A stretch of 64,000 bases of DNA, from positions 1,017,501-1,081,500 of the forward strand of contig JAVDOI010000041.1 of NCBI GenBank assembly GCA_032191485.1, written 5' to 3'. The notes beneath the pieces were generated by a model. That model worked only from the letters and a program-made list of their open reading frames with translations. It did not search any database and was not told where the DNA came from. Below are positions 13,862 to 25,971 of the stretch, in pieces. The DNA comes from Leptoclinus maculatus. Lineage: Eukaryota > Chordata > Actinopteri > Perciformes > Stichaeidae. Each line of letters begins with the position of its first letter. The first letter of the stretch is position 1. Both the position numbers and the translations under genes were made by a program.

Positions 13862-14809
13862 TCAGTGCCTCTGTGTGTTTATCAACACTAATGAGCTCAT
13901 ATGAACACCTGTGTGAGAGATTAGAGTGAACAGTGATTTTCAACAAAACTACCTGTCAAACATATGCCCTTCATACTAAAACCATGAGACTAATCAATAA
14001 AATATGGATACCGTGAGAGAGATAAGACTCTGCCAAACGCGGTAAAGTGATTTTTATGTTTGTGGTGTTAAAAATGTGAGCTACAGCGCAAGATACAAAA
14101 CTGGTACCGTCTGCTTTCTTTGAGGAATTAGTGGTCAGATTTAACATGGAGTCTAATGGAGCAGTTGGTTGGAGTTCATGTCGCTCTAAGGCTCCCTGAG
14201 CCAAATGTGTAAATCTGTGGGATTCCACAGTCAGTTTTTTACGACAAGGACAAGATTAGCTACTTTTCCATCCAGAAACTATGCATGAAGAGTGAAAATT
14301 GTGGAGTCGGTGGCAAAAGACAAATCTTTTTTTCATAAGAATCTTAAGCTGGTCTTCACTCTAGCGATGACATCACACACTCTAAGCTGCGCAATACACA
14401 CCCATTATAAAGTCAGAAAAGGACTGAAAAATCATAAAAGTAAAAATGCTACAGTTCAAAAAGTATAAAAGATATCAACAAGCTGAATCATTCAGCAATA
14501 GTTAAGGATTTTCTCAACATTTGAAAGTTGAAATGGTTTCTGTAGCTGAAAGTATGAGGAAGTTGAAGGATTTGAAAGTTTAAAAAGTTTAAGAGGATTT
14601 GAACATTTTCTCCATAGAAACCCATTCAAAATAAAAATTGCAAAAAGCTTAATAATTCAAAAAGTTTAAAGATTAGAAATATGAAGAGACATAGCACACA
14701 TGAGCTGAAAGAGCTGAACATTTTGATAGTTGAACGGTTTCTGTAGCTTAAAAATTGTGGAAGGAGAAGCGTTGCAAAATACGTACGGAAGAAATATAAT
14801 AAAAAGAGG

Positions 14810-15049
14810 AATAAAGATTTGAAGAACAATACTTGGAATGCTTAAAAGCATTCCAACAATAAAGATTCGAAGAACAATACTTGGAATGCTTAAAAGCATT
14901 CCAACAATAAAGATTCGAAGAACAATACTTGGAATGCTTAAAAGCATTCCAACAATAAAGATTCGAAGAACAATACTTGGAATGCTTAAAAGCATTCCAA
15001 CAATAAAGATTCGAAGAACAATACTTGGAATGCTTAAAAGCATTCCAAC
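14810..15049. repeat. 48-bp palindromic minisatellite, 5 copies
   Basis: Five head-to-tail 48-bp copies (14,810, 14,858, 14,906, 14,954, 15,002), nearly identical; the first differs by one base. Each holds an inverted repeat with 11-bp arms, TTGGAATGCTT and AAGCATTCCAA, around an AA centre, so each copy can form a hairpin. Since 48 is a multiple of three and several frames lack stops, long repetitive open frames arise on both strands; these are not evidence of coding. The array sits between AAGAGGA and CTAGAAAATG, which are adjacent in the first five units. Confidence 0.95.
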
Positions 15050-17172
15050 AACTAGAAAATGCATTTCCTGCTGAAAATGCGTTGGAATGCTGAAAGCTGA
15101 AATTAATTGTAAAAAAATTGCTAAAAATTAAGAAATGGGAGACTACCTGTCTGAAAAATGTTGAAGCCTGAAAGCATTTAAACTGCACTGCTGAAAACCC
15201 TTCTAGTTGAAATGTCTAACTATGATGTCTGTAGCTGAAAGTATGAGGAAGAAGAAGGCTTTGAAAGTTGAAGAAGTTTAATCCATGAGGCTTTTATTTT
15301 GAAAGGGTGGGGCTGGGTGGGGAGAGAGGAGACAGAATCAGAATGCATGAAACACACAGAGGTTATTAAATGACAGTCTTCATCACAAGCATTTCAGTTA
15401 GAATTCATTCTGTGGGGCTTTTATTTTAAAATGGTGTGTCTGTGTGTGTGTATGTGTGGTGGGGGGGGGGGATAAAAAGTCCTCTAAGACCTGAATGACT
15501 GTATGAGAGAGAGACACACACACAGAGAGAGAGACAGAGACAGACACACAGAGAGACAGACAGAGACAGACAGACAGACAGACAGAGAGAGAGAGACAGA
15601 GAGAGAGAGAATGTTGAAGCCTGAAAGCATTTAAACTGCACTGCTGAAAACCCTTCTAGTTGAAATGTCTAACTATGGTGTCTGTAGCTGAAAGTATGAG
15701 GAAGAAGAAGGCTTTGAAAGTTCAAGTTTAACAGGATTTGAAGATTTTCTCCATAGACATCCCATTAAATAAAAATAGCTAAAAGCTTAATAATTCAAAG
15801 TTTAAAGATTAAAGATATGGAAAGTCATATCACCTCTCTCCTGAAAGCTGAACATTTTGATATTTGAACGGTTTCTGTAGCTTAAAAAAACTGTCAGCAG
15901 TAGTGATATTTGTAGTAGTAGTAGTAGAAGTTAGCATTTCAGTTAGAATTCATTCTGTGGGGCTTTTATTTTGAAATTAGGTGTGGGGGGGGGGCAGAAG
16001 GGGAGAGGAGACAGGATCATAATGTTAGATAAACACAAACAGATTGCTAAATGACAGGTTTCATCACAAGCATTTCAGTTAGAATTCATTCTGTGGGGCT
16101 TTTATTTTAATATGGGGGGTGTGTGTGGGGGGGGGGGGGGGAGTCCTCTAAAGATCTCTAAGACCTGAATGAGAGAGAGACACAGAGAGATAGAGGGAGA
16201 GCAGTGTGTGTGTGTGTGTGTGTCTCAGTGCCTCTGTGTGTTTATCAACACTAATGAGCTCATATGAACACCTGTGTGAGAGATTAGAGTGAACAGTGAT
16301 TTTCAACAAAACTACCTGTCAAACATATGCCCTTCATACCAAAACCATGAGACTAATCAATAAAATATGGATACCGTGAGAGAGATAAGACTCTGCCAAA
16401 CGCGGTAAAGTGATTTTTATGTTTGTGGTGTTAAAAATGTGAGCTACAGCGCAAGATACAAAACTGGTACCGTCTGCTTTCTTTGAGGAATTAGTGGTCA
16501 GATTTAACATGGAGTCTAATGGAGCAGTTGGTTGGAGTTCATGTCGCTCTAAGGCTCCCTGAGCCAAATGTGTAAGTCTGTGGGATTCCACAGTCAGTTT
16601 TTTACGACAAGGACAAGATTAGCTACTTTTCCATCCAGAAATTATGCATGAAGAGTGAAAATTGTGGAGACAGTGGCAAAAGACAAATCTTTTTTTCATA
16701 AGAATTTCAAGCTCCTCTTCACTCTAGCGCTGACATCACACACTCTAAGCAGCGCAATACACACCCATTATAAAGTCAGAAAAGGACTGAAAAATCATAA
16801 AAGTAAAAATGCTACAGTTCAAAAAGTATAAAAGATATCAACAAGCTGAATCATTCAGCAATAGTTAAGGATGTTCTCAACATTTGAAAGTTGAAATGGT
16901 TTCTGTAGCTGAAAGTATGAGGAAGTTGAAGGATTTGAAAGTTTAAAAAGTTTAAGAGGATTTGAACATTTTCTCCATAGAAACCCATTCAAAATAAAAA
17001 TTGCAAAAAGCTTAATAATTCAAAAAGTTTAAAGATTAGAAATATGAAGAGACATAGCACACATGAGCTGAAAGAGCTGAACATTTTGATAGTTGAACGG
17101 TTTCTGTAGCTTAAAAATTGTGGAAGGAGAAGCGTTGCAAAATACGTACGGAAGAAATATAATAAAAAGAGG

Positions 17173-17316
17173 AATAAAGATTTGAAGAACAATACTTGGA
17201 ATGCTTAAAAGCATTCCAACAATAAAGATTCGAAGAACAATACTTGGAATGCTTAAAAGCATTCCAACAATAAAGATTCGAAGAACAATACTTGGAATGC
17301 TTAAAAGCATTCCAAC
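17173..17316. repeat. 48-bp palindromic minisatellite, 3 copies
   Basis: The same 48-bp palindromic repeat as in the preceding array unit, at the equivalent position but with three copies (17,173, 17,221, 17,269). An extra AATTAAAAGAGGAA follows before the unit resumes. Confidence 0.95.
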
Positions 17317-18547
17317 AATTAAAAGAGGAACTAGAAAATGCATTTCCTGCTGAAAATGCGTTGGAATGCTGAAAGCTGAAATTAATTGTAAAAAAATTGC
17401 TAAAAATTAAGAAATGGGAGACTACCTGTCTGAAAAATGTTGAAGCCTGAAAGCATTTAAACTGCACTGCTGAAAACCCTTCTAGTTGAAATGTCTAACT
17501 ATGATGTCTGTAGCTGAAAGTATGATGAAGAAGAAGGCTTTGAAAGTTGAAGAAGTTTAATCCATGAGGCTTTTTCATTTTGAAAGGGTGGGGCTGGGTG
17601 GGGAGAGAGGAGACAGAATCAGAATGTATGAAACACACAGAGGTTATTAAATGACAGTCTTCATCACAAGCATTTCAGTTAGCATTCATTCTGTGGGGCT
17701 TTTATTTTAAAATGGTGTGTGTGTGTATGTGTGGTGGGGGGGGATAAAAAGTCCTCTAAGACCTCAATGACTGTATGAGAGAGAGACACACAGAGAGAGA
17801 GACAGAGACAGACACACAGAGAGAGACAGAGACAGACAAACGGACACAGAGAGAGAGAGAGAGACAGACAGAGAGAGAGACAGAGAAAGAGAGAGAGAGA
17901 GACAGAGAGAGAGAGAATGTTGAAGCCCAAAAGCATTTAAACTGCACTGCTGAAAACCCTTCTAGTTGAAATGTCTAACTATGGTGTCTGTAGCTGAAAG
18001 TATGAGGAAGGAGAAGGCTTTGAAAGTTCAAGTTTAACAGGATTTGAAGATTTTCTCCATAGACATCCAATTAAATAAAAATTGCAAAAAGCTTAATAAT
18101 TCAAAAAGTTTAAAGATTACAAATATGAAAAGTCATATCACCCCTCTCCCGAAAGCTGAACATTTTGATATTTGAACGGTTTCTGTAGCTTAAAAAAAAG
18201 TGTCAGTAGTAGTGATATTTGTAGTAGTAGTGTAAGAAATGTGGCTTCAATGGCGATTTAGAAATGGGGTACCGTGTTCTGTGGAAAATGTTCTTGAAGC
18301 AAGATTTAACATTGGTCTCTATGGAGCAGAAACTTGGTTTTCCTCTCAATTAAAGGCTACTGTGCCAAATGTGTAAGTCTGTGGGATTCCACAGTCAGTT
18401 TTTTACGACAAGGACAAGATTAGCTACTTTTACATCCAGAAATTATGCATGAAGAGTGAAAATTGTGGAGTCGGTGGCAAAAGACAAATCTTTTTTTCAT
18501 AAGAATTTCACGCTCCTCTTCACTAGCGCTGACATCACGCACTCTAA

Positions 18548-19028
18548 TGCTGCGTTCACACCAAACGCGTCGCGAATTCATCGTGCCGCAAATTTGCGTC
18601 CATCGCGCCGCCGGTCTCGCTGCGGACCATTTGTGGTCATTCACGCGAATCGCGCTGGAGAGGGGGCGGGGCTTATCGCTCTGAAATCCCTAAACTGTCC
18701 GCCATTAACCATGGAAAAAATAACCTCTATTTCTGCTTAGTACGGTGTTGTGGAAGTCCCAGATATCACGGGAAACTAAACGCCGTCATGTCTGGGTTAA
18801 TAACATTGTCCAGAGGAGCTCCGTGGATTGTATCGAGATGTATTCACTGTGTCTAGCAAGCCACACGTCCGCTGTTTACTACGGCTGTATGAGCCCCAAA
18901 TAAACTGATTTGGCTGTGATTTAACTGCAATAAACCGACAAAAGGGGACTCCGAAATAACTACCTAATGATGCCGATTTGTCTGAATTCATGTTTTGTTA
19001 GTTCTCTCCGCAAGACGACAAGCAAATA
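18548..19028 (+). mobile_element. Truncated PIF/Harbinger-like MITE (one end only)
   Basis: Starts with the terminal sequence TGCTGCGTTCACACC after a TAA triplet and matches the reverse complement of 38,300-38,785 until about 19,028, where similarity stops. No second terminal repeat follows. It contains a minus-strand 64-codon open frame (18,797-18,991) identical in protein to one in the full copy. It interrupts the end of the tandem array. Confidence 0.75.
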
Positions 19029-19430
19029 TTTTTTAGCTGATGATTTGGCTGACATCAATGGGCCAGAACCTGTTTCAGTGCTGACTGCCGATAAACCCGG
19101 CCCGTGTCTGTAACAGCTAAATCTGGGCCAGATATGGCAAAAATGAAATGGGCCAAAGCTGGCTCACATTTGGCCGCAACGAGCCGGCTAATGGCTACTT
19201 GCTCTTCAAAGACGTTTCAGGCTGAGAGAGGCCAAACATGGATTTTTGAAAGTAAACATAGTTTCAAAGATTTTCTTCAAAAAAGTGGCCCAGGACAGTT
19301 GATTTCAGTTTCATGTCATTTTCATGAATATCTGCTGCTTTCAGCACTTTACTGCCTTAGAGATGCATTTTCACTTTTTATGCTCTTCAAAGAAATGAAG
19401 TTGCGTGATGGAGGTTGACTGTGTCATTAT
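19029..19430 (+). repeat. Degenerate GGGCCAGA/TGGC-rich repeat
   Basis: Short, diverged repeats of phrases such as GGGCCAGATATGGC and GGGCCAAAGCTGGC. A 104-codon frame crosses it but shows no recognisable domain. Confidence 0.4.
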
Positions 19431-20890
19431 GAGCAATGGTCAGAAATAGATCCTCAATCTAAAACACCACAGCATTTTTAAAGTAAGGTACATGTGCAAT
19501 GAAAACATGCAAACATACCTGGTATGATCTTTTAATGAATGACTACTCAAACTGTCTATCCAAAAGGTTGGGAGCTTTTGTTGTAAAACATGAAGAAGCA
19601 GGACAAATATATGTAACTAACTCACTGCATCTTGTACGCTCTTGTGTGTGTGTGTGTGTGTGCAGATGAGGTAAGTTGTGTGGATCCAGCAGTGTGTCTG
19701 AGTGTGTGTGGAACTTCAGTTGGCTGCTCCAACATCGCCTACCCTAAACTAGTGGTGGAGCTAATGTCAACACAAACACACCTGCGTTCCTAATACAAGC
19801 TCAGAACTGACGTAGTGTAGAGTGTGAGATAGTCCACTGTTGGAAAAATTCACTCGAGACCGATGGAAAATCATTAATCACAGGACTTTTATTCTTGCAA
19901 GAAGGAGACAGAGTTGATTCACATCAGGATATGCATCAAGGCCGCTCGGAGTTCTGACTCTGAGCTTCTGATATTTATACTGAGTAAACAACATGCAATG
20001 GCTGGCACAGGATTGGTTTACAATGAGGTCTTCGTCACAAAAGGTGACACACACACACACACACACAATGGCGTCCACACCATGTAGTCTGGGAAGAGAA
20101 CTTCACTTGAGCATATGTTCTGGCACAAAGGTCTCTTTCTCAAAACAACTCTGTGTCTATCTTCCTTATTATCATTTACAGGCTGAGAATGCTTTCTTTC
20201 CCAGACGCTGTGTAATGTCAGAGTAAGTTCACACACACACATTCACATGAGGACGCAGGCCATGAAGTTCAAGTGAGGACACCAGACTTTGTGAGCACAC
20301 ATATTATAATTAGTCATTTAGATTTTTGACTCTAACGTCCACACAAGCCGGAGAGTGATAAATGGGTCAAACAAACACAGGACTTTTGTCAAGGAGACCA
20401 CTGTTGTAAACATGCGTAACTAAGTTGTTGTTAGTCAAGTGAGTCGTTAGTGTCGTAAGTCACAAGACTCAGACTCTCTTTTCCTAAACCAACAGTAAAT
20501 AAATGGTTTTGTTGCCAAAACCATTTAGGTGGAAATTAATTTTTTTGTATAAGACAGGTATGCATGTAATGAGCGTCCCTGACACATCCAAAACTGACAC
20601 TAGAGGGGAACGTACAGTCATTGTTTGAAGCTTAGTTGCAGTGAATGCGGTATTTGACACATTAGGGTGAGAATGTGTTGAGTATTGAAAGCACACTGAC
20701 TAAGACTTGTAGTTCAGGGGCCGCTTGCCTCGAGGCCCGCTCTCTTCTCCCTCCATCTTGATCGGATGTCAGCTGGAGCCATCGCTTTATAAAGCGCTCC
20801 GTTTCTCCATCGCTTGCATTTGCGGTTACAGAATTACGACGGACTGATTCTTTAAAAGGAAAAGATACAACGGTCACTGGCAATGTTCAT
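19431..20890. other. Intergenic, no gene recognised
   Basis: Short GT tract at 19,645-19,663 and AC tract at 20,048-20,067. 19,830-20,240 looks repeat-derived, but I cannot assign it to a family. Confidence 0.5.
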
Positions 20891-20912
20891 TAAAAACTAG
20901 TCAGACAGATGG

Positions 20913-22287
<1,375 letters not shown>

Positions 22288-22501
22288 ATAGTAACGATGC
22301 AATCGAGGACTCCATGGATAGAATGGTGTCATGATGACATCATGGAAGTTCCGGAATTAATTTAGTTTACATGCCTGTGCCTTTCCTCAGACATTTCAGA
22401 CAGACATCAAGTTGCTTCAGAGACACATTTGAGAATTGCATTGGAAAACTCACACAGTATTTCAAAGCACACATCAAATTTGTTCAGAAACACATTTGAC
22501 A

Positions 22502-23800
22502 ATGGCAATGGCAAGCTCACTGAGCAGAAAAAAACCCCAAAAAGCGCTGGAGGAGATGGAATTAAATTCCAAAGAGGTTGAACCTCCAATGAATTTTTAC
22601 CTAAGTTCACTCGAGGAACAAGTACGATGTGAACTGTTGGATAGCGTGGCGAGGCTCACCCAAACAAAAACTGAGGGGAGAGTCCTCCTAGAAATTGATG
22701 AAGACTGTCTGCAACATTTTCTAGATGTTCTCCACAAAAACAACGAAACCACGAAATCCCAGGTACAGCTCATCGCATCCTTTCAAGCACAAGAGGAGGA
22801 AGCGATGGAGATATCTTTCGTTCGAGCACAAGAGCAAGAAGCTGCAAAGCAGACTCTGGAAAAAGCTCAGGCTTTACATCAAGCCCAGATGGACGAACAG
22901 AGAGCGGAGACAAACAGGATCGCAGCAGCTCTGAAGGAAACACAGGACCTGCTGGAGACTGAGCGTCACAAGGAGGCTCTTAAGAAGGCCAAGCAGAAGC
23001 TGAAGACTTTAAGTCTACAATGGCAAAACAAGAAGCCTTCCCTCTCACCAGACCAGCCAAAAGACTCTGACCACTTTCACTCCCAGATGGAGGTCATTGC
23101 TTTCCTTCGAGCACAAGAGCAGGAAGCAGCCAAGCAGACTCTGGACAAAGCCCAGGCTTTATATCAAGCCCAGATGGACGAACAGAGAGCGGAGTCAAAC
23201 AGGATTGCAGCAGCTCTGGAAGAAACGCAGGACCTGCTGGAGACTGAGCAGTACAACCGAAAACAGGCTGAAACTACCACCGAGGAGGCAATGGAGACAT
23301 CTGAGAACCTCTGTTGGAGACTTGATGAACTGTTCGATGTCAAAAATAAGCTCAGGGCGGCTCTTCGTAAGGCTAAGCAGACGCTGCAGACATTCCAAGC
23401 AGCCCATGAAGGTCAGCTGGAGGAGCAGAGAGCGGAGACAAACAGGATCGCAGCAGCTCTCAAAGAAACACAGGACCTGCTGGAGACTAAAACTACCACC
23501 AAGTCTGAGTTGGAGATATCCAAGAACCTCTGTCAGGCTAGAATTGTCGAACTGTTGGATCTCAACAGTAAGCTCAAGGCAGCTCTTGATGAGGCTGACC
23601 TGGAGCTGAAGAATAGACATCTACTGTGGCAAGAGGAGAAGTCTTCCTTCTTAGACCAGAACAAAAAAGCCTGTGAACTTTACCATACCCAGGTGAAGAT
23701 CACAGCTGAATTTGGAAGAAAGGAGAGGGAGGCTAAGCAGACGCTGCAGAGATTCCAAGCAGCCCATGAAGCCCATGAAGCCCACTGTCAACATCTTTAA
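22502..23800 (+). CDS. Intronless coiled-coil protein with internal 95-residue repeats
   Basis: Open frame of 432 codons from ATG 22,502; this ATG has A at -3 and G at +4, better than the upstream in-frame ATG at 22,436. The protein is hydrophilic, rich in Glu, Gln, Lys and Ala, and has long heptad-like stretches, so an alpha-helical coiled coil is likely. A segment containing AQMDEQRAE and NRIAAAL occurs three times (DNA 22,819-22,965, 23,104-23,250 and, shorter, 23,371-23,488), with a partial fourth near 23,730. The first two are 285 bp apart. The N-terminal 90 residues (EEMELNSKEVEPPMNF onward) are not repetitive. No signal peptide or membrane segment is seen. An AATAAA lies 50 bp after the stop. 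I do not recognise the family. Absence of introns suggests a retrogene or repeat-borne gene, but no poly-A tail is visible. Confidence 0.65.
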   Translation: MAMASSLSRKKPQKALEEMELNSKEVEPPMNFYLSSLEEQVRCELLDSVARLTQTKTEGRVLLEIDEDCLQHFLDVLHKNNETTKSQVQLIASFQAQEEEAMEISFVRAQEQEAAKQTLEKAQALHQAQMDEQRAETNRIAAALKETQDLLETERHKEALKKAKQKLKTLSLQWQNKKPSLSPDQPKDSDHFHSQMEVIAFLRAQEQEAAKQTLDKAQALYQAQMDEQRAESNRIAAALEETQDLLETEQYNRKQAETTTEEAMETSENLCWRLDELFDVKNKLRAALRKAKQTLQTFQAAHEGQLEEQRAETNRIAAALKETQDLLETKTTTKSELEISKNLCQARIVELLDLNSKLKAALDEADLELKNRHLLWQEEKSSFLDQNKKACELYHTQVKITAEFGRKEREAKQTLQRFQAAHEAHEAHCQHL

Positions 23801-23849
23801 ATGAGATCCGTGCGCTATGGGGCGATCCGTGCGCTATGGGGCGATCAAA

Positions 23850-23855
23850 AATAAA
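23850..23855 (+). promoter_or_regulatory. AATAAA poly(A) signal
   Basis: Canonical hexamer 50 bp past the stop of the coiled-coil frame, just after a tandem duplication of GATCCGTGCGCTATGGGGC (23,807-23,844). Confidence 0.5.
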
Positions 23856-25690
23856 TTGAATTTAATTGAATTGAATTTAATGTTTGTGTTTGAATTATGT
23901 CATGCTTGTATTTTAATGTGTAAAAATACATTTTGATGTATAAATTCATGGACAATCACTGATGAGTTCTCATTTGCACCCAACAGCCTGAAAATATACA
24001 GTAAGTTGGCTCAACTGATTTAACATGTTGGTCCAAATATAGTGTCTTTAGTCTGTTGGTCATCTAAAGAGAATAATTCAATTAAAAACACCTGAACATT
24101 ACGTTTTGCAACATTTTGCTGGTTTAGTACGAGTCTAAAGTGGCTTGAGAACTTAAGGCAAGAAGGTTAATTTAATGTCGCAGCACCTTTCAAACTGCAA
24201 TTCAAGGTTTTATGGCAAGGAAATGCATTAGAAAGGTTAATATATCTGGCATCCAGCAGCAGAAGTGAGCAGAGGGCTGTAAAGACCCGCTGACGACATC
24301 ATCAACTCTCTGCAGAGACCTGAAGCCCCGCCCACGCTGCTGCACAGAGCACCAACGCTTGTATAGTATTAATTATCGTTAATATTATTTATTTATTCAG
24401 ATGCATCGATACCGAAACGAGAAAAAACATAGGTATCATATACTGTATATATATATATACATAAAATTGTGAATCAATTAGTATCGTGGTTGATCTGCTG
24501 TTCAGAGGCAGTTTATAGAATAACAGCGGCAGTGAATTAAAATCACTGGCAGTCAGAAGTGAGATCTGAACCCACGCCTCCATACAAACACATACTAACT
24601 TTACACAGGTTCAGGTGGTTATATGTGCATGTAGGTGTGAAGGTAGGTGACTTTGGACCTACCTGACTTTACAAAGCTGGTCATCTCGTGGTCTTCAAAC
24701 TGTGCTCCCTTTTAAAATCAGGTCCCACCATCGTTTGTCTTCAGATCGCTGGATCATTTCCCAGAATGCTCTTGTCACCTCCAGAGAAGGGTTATGAACC
24801 TCTGGTTAACACAAGAGCATGTTGTTGATCACGACTTCCCCCATTATGTCTACAGACACGCTCGCTGCCCTGTGTACTTGCAGCGGTGCTTTTCAGCCGA
24901 AGTAAGTACATTCTTTTGATTGTACTTGTTTTTCAACTAGCGTGTGTTTAAGTCACCGAATCCAACCTTATTACCTTGTATGTTGCTGTTTTTAATTGCT
25001 GCATACCTTGTGAACAAAAATACATTTGTCAATGTTTGTCACACAGTCTCTTGTCAATATTCATATATAGAGGTGAGAATATTCACTGGCCTCAATTACA
25101 ATTGACCTCCCATTTTATTTTGAAAGTGCCTTCAGAAATCAGGCTACAACAGTATATCTTAAAAAGCTGTATCTTTCCAATACCAGTATGTGTGTGACCC
25201 CCTCAGTACACACACTACATTACAAAAACAGAAATCTTTCTGAAGTGTGATGTTATCTGCAAAAATGCATTTGTCTTATAGCAGCTCTAAGACAGGGCAC
25301 AGCATGTCCATGGCATTTTACACTTTTCTGACTTTTCCCTTACTGATAGCTCTTCTACCCTTCTTCTACGTCGCTCCATCTCCGGACAGGGTTAATACCA
25401 CCATGGTTCACTGTCAGCCTGCATTGTTGACAGCAGTGCAGCTAAGAGTGGCAGCGAGCTTGGTAGAGACAGCAACAAACTTGTGGACCGCCGAGTGCCG
25501 TCTCTGCTCTGCACACAAGTGTAAGCTCGGCCCTCGGTGAAACATGAAAATCAGAGGAAAAGGAACAAGCGCGACAGTAACAGTTAACTAGAAAATTCCA
25601 CAAGAAATTTTGACAGTGTGGCTTCTACTGCCCGAAGACGTTGCAATACATATATAGGCTACACGCCGATATTACCCGTAGTATCGTTGA
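23856..25690. other. Intergenic, no gene recognised
   Basis: AT-rich with a short TA tract near 24,448. Open frames here are short and carry no recognised motif. Confidence 0.5.
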
Positions 25691-25804
25691 GATTAAATTG
25701 AGATATTACTTCTCGCTTTTCTGCATTTTAGATTCATGTGAAAGGGGAAAAGTCCTCTAAAAATATCTAAGACCTGAATGACTGTATGATAGAGAGACAG
25801 AGAC

Positions 25805-25837
<33 letters not shown>

Positions 25838-25971
25838 AAGAGGAGAGAGACAGAGTGAGTGAGTGAGTGAGACAGCCAGACAGACATACATGAGGTCTAA
25901 CAAAGCCTTTGACTGAATATCTCTAAGTCATGTGTGTGTGTGTAGAGACAGACAGAGAGCGTGCGTGCGTG
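25691..25971 (+). repeat. GACA/GA microsatellite and array-family fragment
   Basis: Contains GTCCTCTAAAAATATCTAAGACCTGAATGA-like text of the tandem array followed by CAGA/GAGT tracts; a small displaced piece of the array family lying against block B. Confidence 0.6.

Larger units (their letters stand above)
2100..18540 (+). repeat. Macrosatellite-like tandem array, about 7 units of 2.2-2.8 kb
   Basis: The anchor TCTCTAAGACCTGAAT recurs at 2,111, 4,364, 7,122, 9,277, 11,480/11,572, 13,696/13,778 and 16,155, giving spacings of about 2,253, 2,758, 2,155, 2,203, 2,216 and 2,459 bp. Each unit has the same order: GA-rich tract, GT tract, a conserved block with an 85-codon minus-strand open frame, AT-rich blocks that repeat phrases such as CTGTAGCTGAAAGTATGAGG, a GT/poly-G tract, a second GA tract, TAG trinucleotides and poly-G. 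Two units carry a roughly 90-bp internal duplication of the anchor (11,480/11,572 and 13,696/13,778). The last unit is incomplete and is cut near 18,540 by a DNA transposon fragment. No protein function is recognised. Pieces of the family also lie at 45,245-45,885 and 61,196-61,540. Confidence 0.9.

Noticed and set aside
14666..15188. 132-146 codon frames spanning the 48-bp repeats as a repeat-containing membrane protein
   Set aside because: The 48-bp unit is a multiple of three and stop-free in several frames on both strands; frames shrink with copy number in the sister unit.
18797..18991. 64-codon MITE frame as a real gene
   Set aside because: Only two young copies, no recognisable domain, and no start context or family support.
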